64,000 nucleotides of DNA, taken from contig NC_016622.1 in assembly GCF_000283655.1 (NCBI RefSeq), positions 2,120,501 to 2,184,500 on the forward strand, read 5' to 3'. The DNA is from Azospirillum lipoferum 4B (GTDB taxonomy: Bacteria > Pseudomonadota > Alphaproteobacteria > Azospirillales > Azospirillaceae). Below are positions 17,865 through 26,879 of this stretch, piece after piece; position 1 is the stretch's first letter; each line of letters opens with the position of its first letter. Position numbers and translations under genes: made by a program. The notes under the pieces are model-generated. The model searched no databases. It was not told the DNA's origin and saw only the letters and a list, made by a program, of their open reading frames with translations.

Positions 17865-19799
17865 ATGCGCATCCCGTCCGCACGGGCATCCCTGGTGTTC
17901 CTGCATGATCTGGTGATGACCGGGGTGGCCCTGGTCGTGGCCCTCTATCTGCGGGTGGGCGGTTCCGCCTTCGGTCTCTATTCCGATGCGCTGTCCATCG
18001 CGCTGCCGGTGCTGGTCGGCGTTTCCGCAGCGGTCTTCGTGCTGTTCGGACTGTACCGCGGCATCTGGCGCTACGCCTCCATCCCCGACCTGATGCAGGT
18101 GGTGCGCGCCGTCACCGTGGCGGTGCTGTGCTTCGTGCTGGCGATGTTCCTGCTGACGCGCGCCGAACTGCTGCCCCGCTCGCTGCCGCCGATCCTCTGG
18201 CTGGTGCAGATGCTGCTGCTGGGCGGCCCGCGCTTCGCCTACCGCTTCCTGAAGGACCGCCGGTTCAGCTGGGCCGAGGCTGTGGAGGGCGTGCCGCGCA
18301 TTCCCGTCCTGCTGCTGGGCGTCGGCGACGCGGCGGAGCTGTTCATCCGCTCGCTCGACCAGCCGGGACAGTCGGCCTACCGCGTCGTCGGCATCCTCGA
18401 CGACAAGGGCCGGCGCATCGGCCATGCCGTGCGCGGCGTGCCGGTGCTGGGCGGCCCCGACGACCTCGAACAGGTGGTCCAGGCGCTGGAACGCAAGGGC
18501 GAACGGCCGCAGCGGCTGATCGTCACCAAGGGCAATGCCGAGCTGAAGGGATCGACCCTGCGCAGCCTGCTCGACCGGGCGGAGGCGCTGGGGCTGGTCA
18601 TGTCCCGCCTGCCCAGCCTGACCGAGTTCAAGTCGGCGCTCGGCGAAGGCAAGGGCGTGGAGGTGCGTCCCATCGCGCTGGAGGATCTGCTGGGCCGGCC
18701 GCAGGCGGTGCTGGACCGCGGTGCCATATCCGGACTGATCGGCGGGCGGCGGGTGATCGTCACCGGCGCCGGCGGCACCATCGGCAGCGAGCTGGTCCGC
18801 CAGATCGCCGCGCTTGGTCCGGAACGGCTGATCCTGCTCGATGCCGGGGAGTTCAACCTCTACAGCATCGAGATGGAGGTGCGGGAGAAGTTCCCAAGCC
18901 TCGACACCCGCGCGGTGATCGCCGACGTGCGCGACCGCGACCGCATCATGCGCCTGTTCCAGGACGAACGCCCCGCCCTGGTCTTCCATGCCGCCGCGCT
19001 CAAGCATGTGCCGCTGGTGGAGGCCAACCCGTGCGAGGGCGCGCTGACCAACGTGGTCGGCACCCGCAACGTGGCCGACGCGGCGCGCGCCGCCGGCTGC
19101 CTCGCCATGGTGCTGATCTCCACCGACAAGGCGATCCGCCCGACCAGCGTGATGGGCGCGGCCAAGCGCTTCGCCGAGACCTATTGCCAGGCGCTGGACG
19201 TGCTGCCGCCGCGCGATGGGACCGAGCATGCCACCCGCTACATGACCGTGCGTTTCGGCAATGTGCTGGGATCCTCGGGCTCGGTGGTCCCGCTCTTCAC
19301 CCGGCAGCTGGCCAAGGGCGGGCCGCTGACCGTCACCCATCCCGACATGCGCCGCTATTTCATGACCGTGCGCGAGGCGGTGGAACTGGTGCTGCAGGCG
19401 TCGGCCCACGGCGCCACCCGCGCGGAGGATCGCGGCAAGATCCTGGTGCTGGACATGGGCGAGCCGGTGAAGATCGCCGACCTCGCCCGCCAGATGATCC
19501 GGCTGGCCGGCTACCGGCCGGGCGTGGACATCGAGATCGCCTTCACCGGCCTGCGTCCCGGCGAGAAGCTGTTCGAGGAGATCCTGACCGCCGCGGAGGC
19601 ACCGAGCCGCACGGAGGCCGACGGCGTCTTCCTCGCCTCCCCCCGCCTGATCGATTATGCGCTGGTCAACCGCGCGGTGGGCGAGCTGGAAGCGGCGGCG
19701 CGGGCCGGCGACGGCGAGCGCGTGCTGTCCATCCTCGGCACCGTCGTGCCCGATTTCCGCGCCGAAGCGGTGCTTCCGTCCGCTGCGACGCAGGCTTGA
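17865..19799 (+). CDS. Polysaccharide biosynthesis nucleoside-diphosphate-sugar dehydratase (CapD/WbpM/WreV-like)
   Basis: A 644-residue inner-membrane enzyme of the WbpM/CapD family, which carries out UDP-GlcNAc 4,6-dehydration. The first 120 residues hold about four transmembrane segments with the LYRGIWRYAS motif, followed by a Rossmann-like region with LLLGVGDAAELFIRSL, and the catalytic SDR domain from about residue 290: GAGGTIGSELVRQI, HAAALKHVPLVE, STDKAIRPTSVMGAAKR and the GNVLGSSGSVVPLF segment. Length is typical of the membrane-anchored subfamily. It follows the WbpV-like gene and presumably supplies its substrate. It is the last gene of the locus, followed by tRNA genes. Confidence 0.92.
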   Translation: MRIPSARASLVFLHDLVMTGVALVVALYLRVGGSAFGLYSDALSIALPVLVGVSAAVFVLFGLYRGIWRYASIPDLMQVVRAVTVAVLCFVLAMFLLTRAELLPRSLPPILWLVQMLLLGGPRFAYRFLKDRRFSWAEAVEGVPRIPVLLLGVGDAAELFIRSLDQPGQSAYRVVGILDDKGRRIGHAVRGVPVLGGPDDLEQVVQALERKGERPQRLIVTKGNAELKGSTLRSLLDRAEALGLVMSRLPSLTEFKSALGEGKGVEVRPIALEDLLGRPQAVLDRGAISGLIGGRRVIVTGAGGTIGSELVRQIAALGPERLILLDAGEFNLYSIEMEVREKFPSLDTRAVIADVRDRDRIMRLFQDERPALVFHAAALKHVPLVEANPCEGALTNVVGTRNVADAARAAGCLAMVLISTDKAIRPTSVMGAAKRFAETYCQALDVLPPRDGTEHATRYMTVRFGNVLGSSGSVVPLFTRQLAKGGPLTVTHPDMRRYFMTVREAVELVLQASAHGATRAEDRGKILVLDMGEPVKIADLARQMIRLAGYRPGVDIEIAFTGLRPGEKLFEEILTAAEAPSRTEADGVFLASPRLIDYALVNRAVGELEAAARAGDGERVLSILGTVVPDFRAEAVLPSAATQA

Positions 19800-19855
19800 T
19801 CTCCGGCTTTATTCCGGGCGTGAAAAAAAGTGAGTGACGAGGTGATTTTAAGCGC

Positions 19856-19884
19856 TTGCATCCCCAAAAGGCCTGTGGCATAAC
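19856..19884 (+). promoter_or_regulatory. Candidate promoter of the tandem tRNA-Thr genes
   Basis: TTGCAT at 19856-19861 and CATAAC at 19879-19884 are separated by 17 bases and lie about 75 bases ahead of the first tRNA. The arrangement matches strong stable-RNA promoters of alphaproteobacteria, which often have a TTGC-type -35. Assignment is by inspection. Confidence 0.5.
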
Positions 19885-19960
19885 CCGCGCCACTTCGGGG
19901 GGCGGTCAAGCCTGAACGCCTCACCCGGACGCATCGCCTTCGCGATGATCGGATATCGGG

Positions 19961-20035
<75 letters not shown>

Positions 20036-20071
20036 TTCCTCCGATCCTGTCATCAGGCGTTCGTATCCGGC

Positions 20072-20146
<75 letters not shown>

Positions 20147-20285
20147 TCCCCTCTTTAAAAAATCCCCTTAAAAATCGGTTCATCGCTTCCTTGACCTTGC
20201 CGCCGAAAGGCCGCAAGAAACCCCCCACTTCTTCTTCACATTTTGTGAAGTCACAGGTGCGGGTTCGTTTCGGGAGGATGTCACC

Positions 20286-21365
20286 ATGGCCGGCAACAGC
20301 TTCGGCACGCTTTTCCGCTTCACCACCTGGGGCGAGAGCCACGGTCCGGCCATCGGCGTCGTCGTGGACGGCTGCCCGTCGCTGATCGACCTCGTTGCGG
20401 AAACGGACATCCAGCCCTGGATGGACAAGCGCCGGCCCGGCCAGTCGCGCTACACCACCCAGCGCCAGGAACCCGATCAGGTGAAGATCCTGTCCGGCGT
20501 GTTCGAGGGCAAGACGACCGGCACCCCGATCTCGCTGCTGATCGAGAACACCGACCAGCGCTCCAAGGACTACAGCGACATCGCCGGCAAATTCCGTCCG
20601 GGCCATGCCGACTATACCTACTGGCAGAAATACGGCATCCGCGATTACCGCGGCGGCGGCCGCTCCTCGGCGCGGGAAACCGCCTGCCGGGTCGCCGCCG
20701 GTGCGGTGGCGCGCAAGGTGCTGGGCAGCGCCATCCAGCTGCGCGGCGCGCTGGTGCAGATCGGCCCGCACAAGGTCGACCGCAGCCGCTGGGACTGGGC
20801 GGAGATCGACAACAACCCCTTCTTCTGCCCCGACCCGGTCGCCGCCACCCAGTGGGCCGAGTATCTCGACGGCATCCGCAAGAGCGGCTCGTCGGTCGGC
20901 GCGGTGGTCGAACTGGTGGCGTCCGGCGTGCCGGTAGGTCTCGGCGACCCGCTCTATGACAAGCTGGACAGCGACCTCGCCTGCGCGATGATGACGATCA
21001 ACGCGGTGAAGGGTGTCGAGATCGGCAACGGCTTCGCCGCCGCCGAACTGACCGGCGAGCTGAACGCCGACGAGATGCGCATGGGCCCGGACGGCCAGCC
21101 GCAGTTCCTGTCCAACAATGCCGGCGGCATCCTGGGCGGCATCTCCACCGGGCAGGACATCGTCCTGCGTTTCGCGGTGAAGCCGACCAGTTCGATCCTG
21201 ACGCCGCGCCAGACGGTGGACACCGCCGGCAACGACACCGATATCCTGACCAAGGGCCGCCACGACCCCTGCGTCGGCATCCGCGCCGTGCCGGTGGGCG
21301 AGGCGATGATGGCCTGCGTGCTGGCCGACCACCTCCTGCGGCGGCGGGCCGAGCGTAGGGAGTGA
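20286..21365 (+). CDS. aroC: Chorismate synthase
   Basis: AroC makes chorismate from EPSP at the end of the shikimate pathway, using reduced FMN. The 359-residue product has the three family signatures: [16 protein letters not shown] (residues 16-31), [18 protein letters not shown] (about 125-142) and a C-terminal [14 protein letters not shown] region with the HDPC motif. GGGAGG lies shortly upstream of the ATG at 20286. Full length. It follows the tRNA genes and precedes a repeat block. Confidence 0.97.
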   Translation: MAGNSFGTLFRFTTWGESHGPAIGVVVDGCPSLIDLVAETDIQPWMDKRRPGQSRYTTQRQEPDQVKILSGVFEGKTTGTPISLLIENTDQRSKDYSDIAGKFRPGHADYTYWQKYGIRDYRGGGRSSARETACRVAAGAVARKVLGSAIQLRGALVQIGPHKVDRSRWDWAEIDNNPFFCPDPVAATQWAEYLDGIRKSGSSVGAVVELVASGVPVGLGDPLYDKLDSDLACAMMTINAVKGVEIGNGFAAAELTGELNADEMRMGPDGQPQFLSNNAGGILGGISTGQDIVLRFAVKPTSSILTPRQTVDTAGNDTDILTKGRHDPCVGIRAVPVGEAMMACVLADHLLRRRAERRE

Positions 21366-21388
21366 GGGGTAGGGCTTCTTGCGGACTT

Positions 21389-21557
21389 AGACCCCCACCT
21401 AGCCTCCCCCGCTCTCAGCGGACCTACGGTCCGCCTGCCGCGTCAGCACAAAGCGGAGCTTTGTGCGAGAGCTGGGTGGGGGAGGGACTGCCGCTGCTTT
21501 GCCGCTTAAGCACTTGTCCCCTCCCCCGCCCAGCGGGGGAGGGTTAGGGTGGGGGCA
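21389..21557. repeat. GC-rich palindromic intergenic repeat (copy 4, compound)
   Basis: About 170 non-coding bases after aroC with CACCTAGCCTCCCCCGCTC and GAGAGCTGGGTGGGGGAGG arms enclosing smaller inverted repeats (GCGGACC/GGTCCGC and GCACAAAGC/GCTTTGTGC), a shared GGGACTGCCG core, and a final CCCTCCCCCGC / GCGGGGGAGGGTTAGGG hairpin. It appears to be two elements joined. Confidence 0.7.
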
Positions 21558-21599
21558 AGACCTGACCGCCCATAGCCTCCCACACCACAGGACCGCCCC

Positions 21600-22184
21600 A
21601 TGCCCGCCCCCCGCCACGGACAGCGCCTGATCCTCGCCCTGGCGATGCTGGCCGCTCTCTCTGCCGGTGCTGCCCCCACGGCCATGGCGAACGACAGGCC
21701 CTTCCAGGAGTTCGACGAGACCTTCAAGTCCTGGAAGCTCTACTGCCAACTCTGGACCGCGACGCGTCAGGTCGAATGCGAACTGACCGCCCGCGGCACC
21801 AACGACCGCACCGCGCGGCTGGTCTGGCTGCGCTCGACCGAGAAATGGCGCGAGGGGCTGCGCTTCCGGGTGTCCGCCGAATCGCTGGATCTCGACAAGC
21901 TGGTGCGTGTCTGGTCCGACCGGTCGGTGTTCAAGCCGGATTCTCCCTGCAAGCCCTACCGGTTCGAGACCAACACCTGTGCGGTGACCGATCCCGACAT
22001 CAACCGCCGCATGGTGGAGCGGATCGCCCCGGCGCCGGAGGTCTCCATCGTCGGCCAGTCGCCGGCCGGCGAGAAGACGGAGGTGCGTTTCCCGCTCGCC
22101 GGCTTCCGTGAAGCGCTGGAACGCAGCGATGCCATCCGCGCGATGGCAGGCAGACCGTGGGCGACCAGACCCGATGGCGATTGA
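21600..22184 (+). CDS. Secreted protein, invasion-associated locus B (IalB)-like
   Basis: A 194-residue protein with a clear signal peptide (LILALAMLAALSAGAAPTAMA) and a mature domain that begins FQEFDETFKSWKLYCQL and has two cysteine pairs (C in LYCQ, VEC, SPCKPYRF and TNTC). The W-x-x-x-C start, RFRVSAES strand and overall size resemble the IalB family of alphaproteobacterial envelope proteins, but the match is weak and the function is unknown. It ends just before or within the 5' end of the rnr frame, so the two may be co-transcribed. Confidence 0.6.
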   Translation: MPAPRHGQRLILALAMLAALSAGAAPTAMANDRPFQEFDETFKSWKLYCQLWTATRQVECELTARGTNDRTARLVWLRSTEKWREGLRFRVSAESLDLDKLVRVWSDRSVFKPDSPCKPYRFETNTCAVTDPDINRRMVERIAPAPEVSIVGQSPAGEKTEVRFPLAGFREALERSDAIRAMAGRPWATRPDGD

Positions 22185-22234
22185 TTCCTATATATAGCCA
22201 TCCCAGCGACAAGAACCGACGGACCCCCCGCCCC

Positions 22235-24391
22235 GTGACCGACAGCCATTTCCCCGGCAAGGATGCCATTCTCGCCTTCATCCGGTCCAGCACCACCCCC
22301 GTCGGCAAGCGCGAGATCGCCCGCGCCTTCAAGCTGTCCGGATCGGCGGACCGCGAGATGCTGAAGGATCTCCTGCGCGAGTTGGAGGCCGATGGCGCGG
22401 TGGAGCGGGGCCGCAACAAGCGCATGGCCCCGCCGCAGTCGCTGCCGGCCGTCGCCGTGCTGCTGATCACCGGCGTCGATGCGGACGGCGAGTTGTCGGC
22501 CCGCCCGCTGACCTGGACCGGCGAGGGCAACCCGCCGCGCATCTTCCTGCTGCCGGAAAAGAAATCGCGGGGCGAGGGAAAGCCGCTGGCGGTGGGCGAC
22601 ACGTTGCTGGCGAAGCTCGCCCGCATCAACGACCGCCTCTATGAGGCCCGCGTCATCCGCCGCATCGACGGAGAGCGCGAGGGCCGTATCCTCGGCGTCT
22701 ACCGGCCGAGCGCCGATGGCGGGCGCATCCTGCCGACCGACCGCCGCCACAAGACCGAGTTCCTGGTGCTGCCGCCCAACCGCGGCGACGCCGAGGCCGG
22801 CGACCTCGTCTTCGCCGACATCCTGCCGGCCGGGCGCGCCGGCCAGCCGCAGGCCCGCGTGGTTGAACGGCTGGGCTCCACCGACGAACCGCGCGCCTTC
22901 AGCCTGATCGCCATCCACGCCCACGGCATCCCCACCGTGTTCCCGCACGCGGCTCTGCGCGAGGCGGAATTGGCGGCGGTGCCGGCGCTGATGCAGCGGG
23001 AGGATCTGCGCGACATCCCGCTGGTGACCATCGACGGTGCCGACGCCCGCGACTTCGACGATGCGGTGTGGGCGGAGGCGGACAGCGACCCGGAGAATCC
23101 GGAAGGCTGGCACCTGATCGTCGCCATCGCCGACGTGTCCTACTACGTACGCCCCGGATCGGCGCTCGACCGGGCGGCGTACGAGCGCGGCAACTCGGTG
23201 TACTTCCCCGACCGCGTCGTGCCGATGCTGCCGGAAGCGCTGTCGAACGGGCTGTGCTCGCTGCGGCCGGGGGAGGACCGCGCCTGTCTGGCCTTCCACC
23301 TGTGGATCGACCGCAACGGTGTGCTGATTCGGCACCGGCTGGTCCGCGGACTCATGCGGTCGGCGGCGCGGCTGACCTATGAACAGGTGCAGAGTTGCCA
23401 CGATGGCCTGCCGGACGACGTGACGGCGCCGCTGGCCGAAAGCGTGATCGCCCCGCTGTTCGGCGCCTACGCCCGGCTCGCCGCCGCCCGTGCCAAGCGC
23501 GGCACGCTGGAACTCGACCTGCCGGAACGCCGCGTCCGCATCGACGAGCGCGGGCGGGTCGCGGAGATCGCGGTGCGCGAGCGCCACGACAGCCACCGGC
23601 TGATCGAGGAGTTCATGATCGCCGCCAACGTCGCGGCGGCGGAAGTGCTGGAACGGCGCACCATGCCCGGCCTCTACCGCATCCACGACCGCCCCTCCAT
23701 GGACAAGATGGAGGCGCTGCGCGGCTTCCTCGCCGACATCGGCCATCCGCTGGGCAAGAGCGCCGATCTCACGCCCAGCCACTTCACCCGCATCCTGCGC
23801 AAGGTGGCGGGCACGTCGCACGCGCCGCTGGTCAGCGAGGTGATCCTGCGCGCCCAGGCGCAGGCCGCCTACAGCCCGGACAACATCGGCCATTTCGGGC
23901 TGGCGCTGCACCGCTACGCCCATTTCACCTCGCCGATCCGCCGCTATGCCGACCTGATCGTCCACCGGGCGCTGATCCGCACGCTGGGGCTGGGCGTCGG
24001 CGGGCTGGACGACGAGACGCTGGGCCGGCTGGCGGAGATCGGGGAGCATCTGTCGGGAACCGAACGCCGCGCCGCCGCAGCGGAGCGCGACGCGGTCGAC
24101 CGCTACACCGCGGCGTTCCTGGCCGACCGGATCGGGGAGCGCTTCAGCGGCCGCATCGCCGGCGTCAGCCGCTTCGGACTGTTCGTGCGGCTGGACGAGA
24201 GCGGCGCCGACGGGCTGATCCCCGCCAGCACCCTGCCCGACGACAGGTACGACCATGACGAGGCGGCGCACGCCCTGGTCGGGCAGCGTACGGGCCGGAC
24301 GTACCGTCTCAGCAGCCCGGTCAAGGTGGTCCTGACGGAGGCCGATCCGGTCAGCGGCAGCATGCTCTTCCGGCTGGCCGACTCCGACTGA
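22235..24391 (+). CDS. rnr: Ribonuclease R (exoribonuclease II family)
   Basis: RNase R is a processive 3'-5' exoribonuclease for structured RNA. The product (718 residues from the GTG at 22235; an upstream GTG at 22157 would give 744) has an N-terminal helical region (GKREIARAFKLSGSADREML), cold-shock domains, the RNB catalytic block with DGADARDFDDAVWAE (the metal-binding Asp cluster, about residue 275) and ADVSYYVRPGSALDRAAYERGNSVYFPDRVVPMLPEALSNGLCSL-type signature, and a C-terminal S1 domain (RFSGRIAGVSRFGLFVRL). The family-consistent start is VTDSHFPGKD at 22235. Full length. Confidence 0.95.
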   Translation: MTDSHFPGKDAILAFIRSSTTPVGKREIARAFKLSGSADREMLKDLLRELEADGAVERGRNKRMAPPQSLPAVAVLLITGVDADGELSARPLTWTGEGNPPRIFLLPEKKSRGEGKPLAVGDTLLAKLARINDRLYEARVIRRIDGEREGRILGVYRPSADGGRILPTDRRHKTEFLVLPPNRGDAEAGDLVFADILPAGRAGQPQARVVERLGSTDEPRAFSLIAIHAHGIPTVFPHAALREAELAAVPALMQREDLRDIPLVTIDGADARDFDDAVWAEADSDPENPEGWHLIVAIADVSYYVRPGSALDRAAYERGNSVYFPDRVVPMLPEALSNGLCSLRPGEDRACLAFHLWIDRNGVLIRHRLVRGLMRSAARLTYEQVQSCHDGLPDDVTAPLAESVIAPLFGAYARLAAARAKRGTLELDLPERRVRIDERGRVAEIAVRERHDSHRLIEEFMIAANVAAAEVLERRTMPGLYRIHDRPSMDKMEALRGFLADIGHPLGKSADLTPSHFTRILRKVAGTSHAPLVSEVILRAQAQAAYSPDNIGHFGLALHRYAHFTSPIRRYADLIVHRALIRTLGLGVGGLDDETLGRLAEIGEHLSGTERRAAAAERDAVDRYTAAFLADRIGERFSGRIAGVSRFGLFVRLDESGADGLIPASTLPDDRYDHDEAAHALVGQRTGRTYRLSSPVKVVLTEADPVSGSMLFRLADSD

Positions 24392-24748
24392 CTCGCGGTC
24401 TCCATCCGATACCGTTGCTTCGAGGCAACGCTTAAACAGTGTGGCGAACCGATGGCGGACTCGTGACAAAGCCAAGGGTTCGCCACAGCTGTACCATAGC
24501 CGCACCATACAAGCGTGACCTTGACGACACAGGCAGAGACAATCCGCAACATTGCGAATCGCTCCGCAATTTTGTCCCGCACGCCCTTCCGGCCGAAGGT
24601 GTATCTATCCCCCATCCGGGACCGGCATCATCCCCGTCCGGTCCGGCCGCAGGAAAGGGAGGCCGCGGTTCGCCCCATGGCCAATTGCGATCACAGCGCG
24701 TGCGATCACACCGTACCGTCACGCGTGTCGCCGTTTCGGATCCCCGCG
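24392..24748. promoter_or_regulatory. Intergenic region with an inverted and a direct repeat upstream of the processing protease
   Basis: About 350 bases without a convincing gene, although the protease frame is open from 24515. It contains an 11-base inverted repeat, TGTGGCGAACC at 24440-24450 and its complement at 24477-24487, with a 26-base centre, and a 10-base direct repeat TGCGATCACA at 24686-24695 and 24701-24710. Both may be regulator binding sites. No clear terminator for rnr was seen. Confidence 0.4.
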
Positions 24749-26329
24749 ATGTCGAGCATGGCACGCCGCCTGCGCCGCTCCATTCGCCTTTCCGCCTTCC
24801 AGCTATCCGCCTCGGCGCTGCTCGCTTCCACCGCCGTCGCGGCCCCCAGCCAATCCCTTCCGGCCAGCGCGCCGCCGCCCGTCAGCGAGCAGGTCTTCGC
24901 CGTCGGCTTCGGCAAGATCGCCGAGGTCTATCTGGACTCCGTGTCCTTCAACCGCCTGGGCCTGGACGGGCTGAAGGGCCTGAGCGCCCTCGATCCCGCC
25001 GTGACGGTGGAGCGCGCCGGCGGCACCGTACGCCTGTACGTGTCGGGTACGCTCGCCGCGGAGTACGGGGCGGCACCCGACGCCGACGCCGGCGGCTGGG
25101 CGGCGCTGACCACCCGCGTCATCGACCGCGCGCGCAGCCATTCCCCCGTCCTGTCCAAGGCGACGCCGGAACGGCTGTACCAGGTGGTGTTCGACGGCAT
25201 CACCGCCGATCTCGACGGCTATTCCCGCTATACCGGCGTCCAGCGCGCGACCAACGAGCGGGCGCAGCGCGAAGGCTATGGCGGCGTCGGCATCTCGCTG
25301 GACAGCAACGCCAACGGCCGCGTCACCGTGCATGACATCATGCCGCACAGCCCGGCCGAACGCGCCGGCATCATCGACGGCGAACAGCTTCTGGCGATCG
25401 ACGGCGACCTGACGGCGCGGATGACCCAGGCCGAGATGCGCGACCGGCTGCGCGGCCCGACGGGCACCCTGGTCACGCTGACCGTCGCCCGCGACAACGG
25501 TCCGCCGCGCCGCCTGCCGCTGCGGCGGGAGCGTGTGGTGCCCAACACCATCACCTATTCGCTGTCCGGCGACGTCGGCATCGTCAAGCTCGACCGCTTC
25601 AACGCCACCACCGCCTCCAGCCTGCGAACGGCGGTCAACACCCTCCGCCAGACCGCCGGCCCGACCCTGAACGGAATGGTGCTGGATTTGCGCGGCAATC
25701 CGGGCGGGCTGCTGGATCAGGCGGTCGCGGTGGCGGACCTGTTCATGCGCCGCGGCCGGATCATCTCCACCGAAGGGCGCAATCCGGAAAGCCGCCAGCG
25801 CTTCGATGCCAACCCCGACGACCTGCTGGACGGGCTGCCGCTGGTGGTGCTGGTCGACGGCCGCTCCGCCTCCTCGGCGGAGGTGGTGGCGTCGGCGCTG
25901 CAGGACTCCGGCCGCGCTGTGGTGGTGGGTGCGTCCAGCTACGGCAAGGGCAGCGTCCAGACCGTCACCCGGCTGCCCAACGACGGCGAGCTGTTCCTGA
26001 CCTGGAGCCGCATCTACACGCCGGCCGGCTACACCCTGCACCGCCAGGGCGTGCAGCCCACCGTCTGCACCAGCCGGGCCGGACAGACCGATCCGGACTC
26101 CCTGCTGTCCGACCTGCGCGAAGGGCGCTTGCGTCCGGCACAGATCGCCAGCTGGCGGTCCAAGGCGGCCGACGACGAAAAGGCGCTGAGCGCCCTGCGC
26201 GAAGCCTGCCCCTGGAAGGAGCATGAGCCCGACCTGGACCTGAAGGTCGCCATGCGGCTGCTGGCCGAGCCGGCTCTGTACCAGCGCGCGGTCGCCAGCG
26301 CCGTGGTCAACACGGTGGCGGAGCGCTGA
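24749..26329 (+). CDS. C-terminal processing peptidase (S41 family, periplasmic)
   Basis: A S41 serine protease of the CtpA/Prc type, which cleaves C-termini of envelope proteins. The N-terminus has a signal peptide (RRLRRSIRLSAFQLSASALLA, then VAAPS). A helical region is followed by a PDZ domain (YGGVGISLDSNANGRVTVHDIMPHSPAERAGIIDGE in parts), then the protease domain with the catalytic serine in DGRSASSAEVVASAL and the catalytic lysine in SSYGKGSVQ. The conserved VLDLRGNPGGLLDQAV is present. 526 residues from the ATG at 24749; in-frame ATGs at 24677 and 24758 are alternatives. The last 90 residues contain two cysteines and are unlike standard CtpA. Confidence 0.9.
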   Translation: MSSMARRLRRSIRLSAFQLSASALLASTAVAAPSQSLPASAPPPVSEQVFAVGFGKIAEVYLDSVSFNRLGLDGLKGLSALDPAVTVERAGGTVRLYVSGTLAAEYGAAPDADAGGWAALTTRVIDRARSHSPVLSKATPERLYQVVFDGITADLDGYSRYTGVQRATNERAQREGYGGVGISLDSNANGRVTVHDIMPHSPAERAGIIDGEQLLAIDGDLTARMTQAEMRDRLRGPTGTLVTLTVARDNGPPRRLPLRRERVVPNTITYSLSGDVGIVKLDRFNATTASSLRTAVNTLRQTAGPTLNGMVLDLRGNPGGLLDQAVAVADLFMRRGRIISTEGRNPESRQRFDANPDDLLDGLPLVVLVDGRSASSAEVVASALQDSGRAVVVGASSYGKGSVQTVTRLPNDGELFLTWSRIYTPAGYTLHRQGVQPTVCTSRAGQTDPDSLLSDLREGRLRPAQIASWRSKAADDEKALSALREACPWKEHEPDLDLKVAMRLLAEPALYQRAVASAVVNTVAER

Positions 26330-26397
26330 GTCCTGCCAATGAGGCGACAGGACCTGTGGCAATCGAAGTCGGGCACCGATTTCACCGTCCATAAGGC

Positions 26398-26425
26398 TTG
26401 ACATTGCGGCGTCAGACGGTATTTT
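26398..26425 (+). promoter_or_regulatory. Candidate promoter of rpmG
   Basis: A consensus TTGACA at 26398-26403 is followed after 16 bases by TATTTT at 26420-26425, about 65 bases ahead of the ribosomal protein gene. This is one of the best vegetative-type promoters in the window, as expected for a ribosomal gene. Confidence 0.55.
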
Positions 26426-26489
26426 CCGCCGCTACGACGCCGCCCCCGCCGGGCCGGCGGGGCACGGATTTTTTGTCGGGATCGAGATC

Positions 26490-26657
26490 ATGGCCAAGCA
26501 GAACACCGTCCTCATCAAGCTGGTGAGCACGGCTGACACCGGTTTCTTCTACGTGAAGAAGAAGAACCCCAAGAAGACCACCGAGAAGCTGTCGTTCCGC
26601 AAGTACGACCCGGTGGCGCGCAAGCACGTCGAGTTCAAGGAAGCCAAGATCAAGTAA
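26490..26657 (+). CDS. rpmG: 50S ribosomal protein L33
   Basis: A 55-residue protein starting [20 protein letters not shown] and continuing with [21 protein letters not shown], the standard L33 sequence of alphaproteobacteria. It has no zinc-binding CxxC pairs, so it is the C-minus, zinc-free form. It stands alone between a clear promoter and a strong intrinsic terminator, as a single-gene transcript. Confidence 0.97.
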   Translation: MAKQNTVLIKLVSTADTGFFYVKKKNPKKTTEKLSFRKYDPVARKHVEFKEAKIK

Positions 26658-26692
26658 GTCTTGTCCGACACTGAGCTGTGCTTCGAATGAAC

Positions 26693-26725
26693 AAGGCCGC
26701 CTTTCTGGCGGCCTTTTCGTTTTTG
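26693..26725 (+). terminator. Intrinsic terminator after rpmG
   Basis: AAGGCCGCC (26693-26701), a five-base loop and GGCGGCCTT (26707-26715) form a perfect nine-base-pair stem followed by TTTTCGTTTTT. It is 35 bases after the rpmG stop. Confidence 0.9.
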
Positions 26726-26879
26726 GGCCGAAGCTTTGCATTTTCCGCGACAGGGCCGGTGCCGCGTCGGGTCGCTGTCGCTATTTGCGGTGACCGCCGC
26801 ACCACGGATGCGTGCATTCCAAATAGGACATTTCGGGCGGACACTCTTCGGACGGTAACCGACTCCGGAGGGACCGACC

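Noticed and set aside
16836-19409. An 857-codon open frame on the minus strand across the polysaccharide genes
   Set aside because: It is antisense to the SDR and WbpM-like genes, His/Gln/Gly/Arg-rich without any recognisable motif, and results from the strong GC bias of the real genes.
21389-21557. Possible CRISPR array in the repeated C-run/G-run blocks
   Set aside because: Arms are inverted rather than direct, spacing is irregular, there are no unique spacers of constant length and no cas genes.
21956-24508. An 850-codon open frame on the minus strand across rnr
   Set aside because: Antisense shadow of RNase R; composition is biased and no domain is visible.
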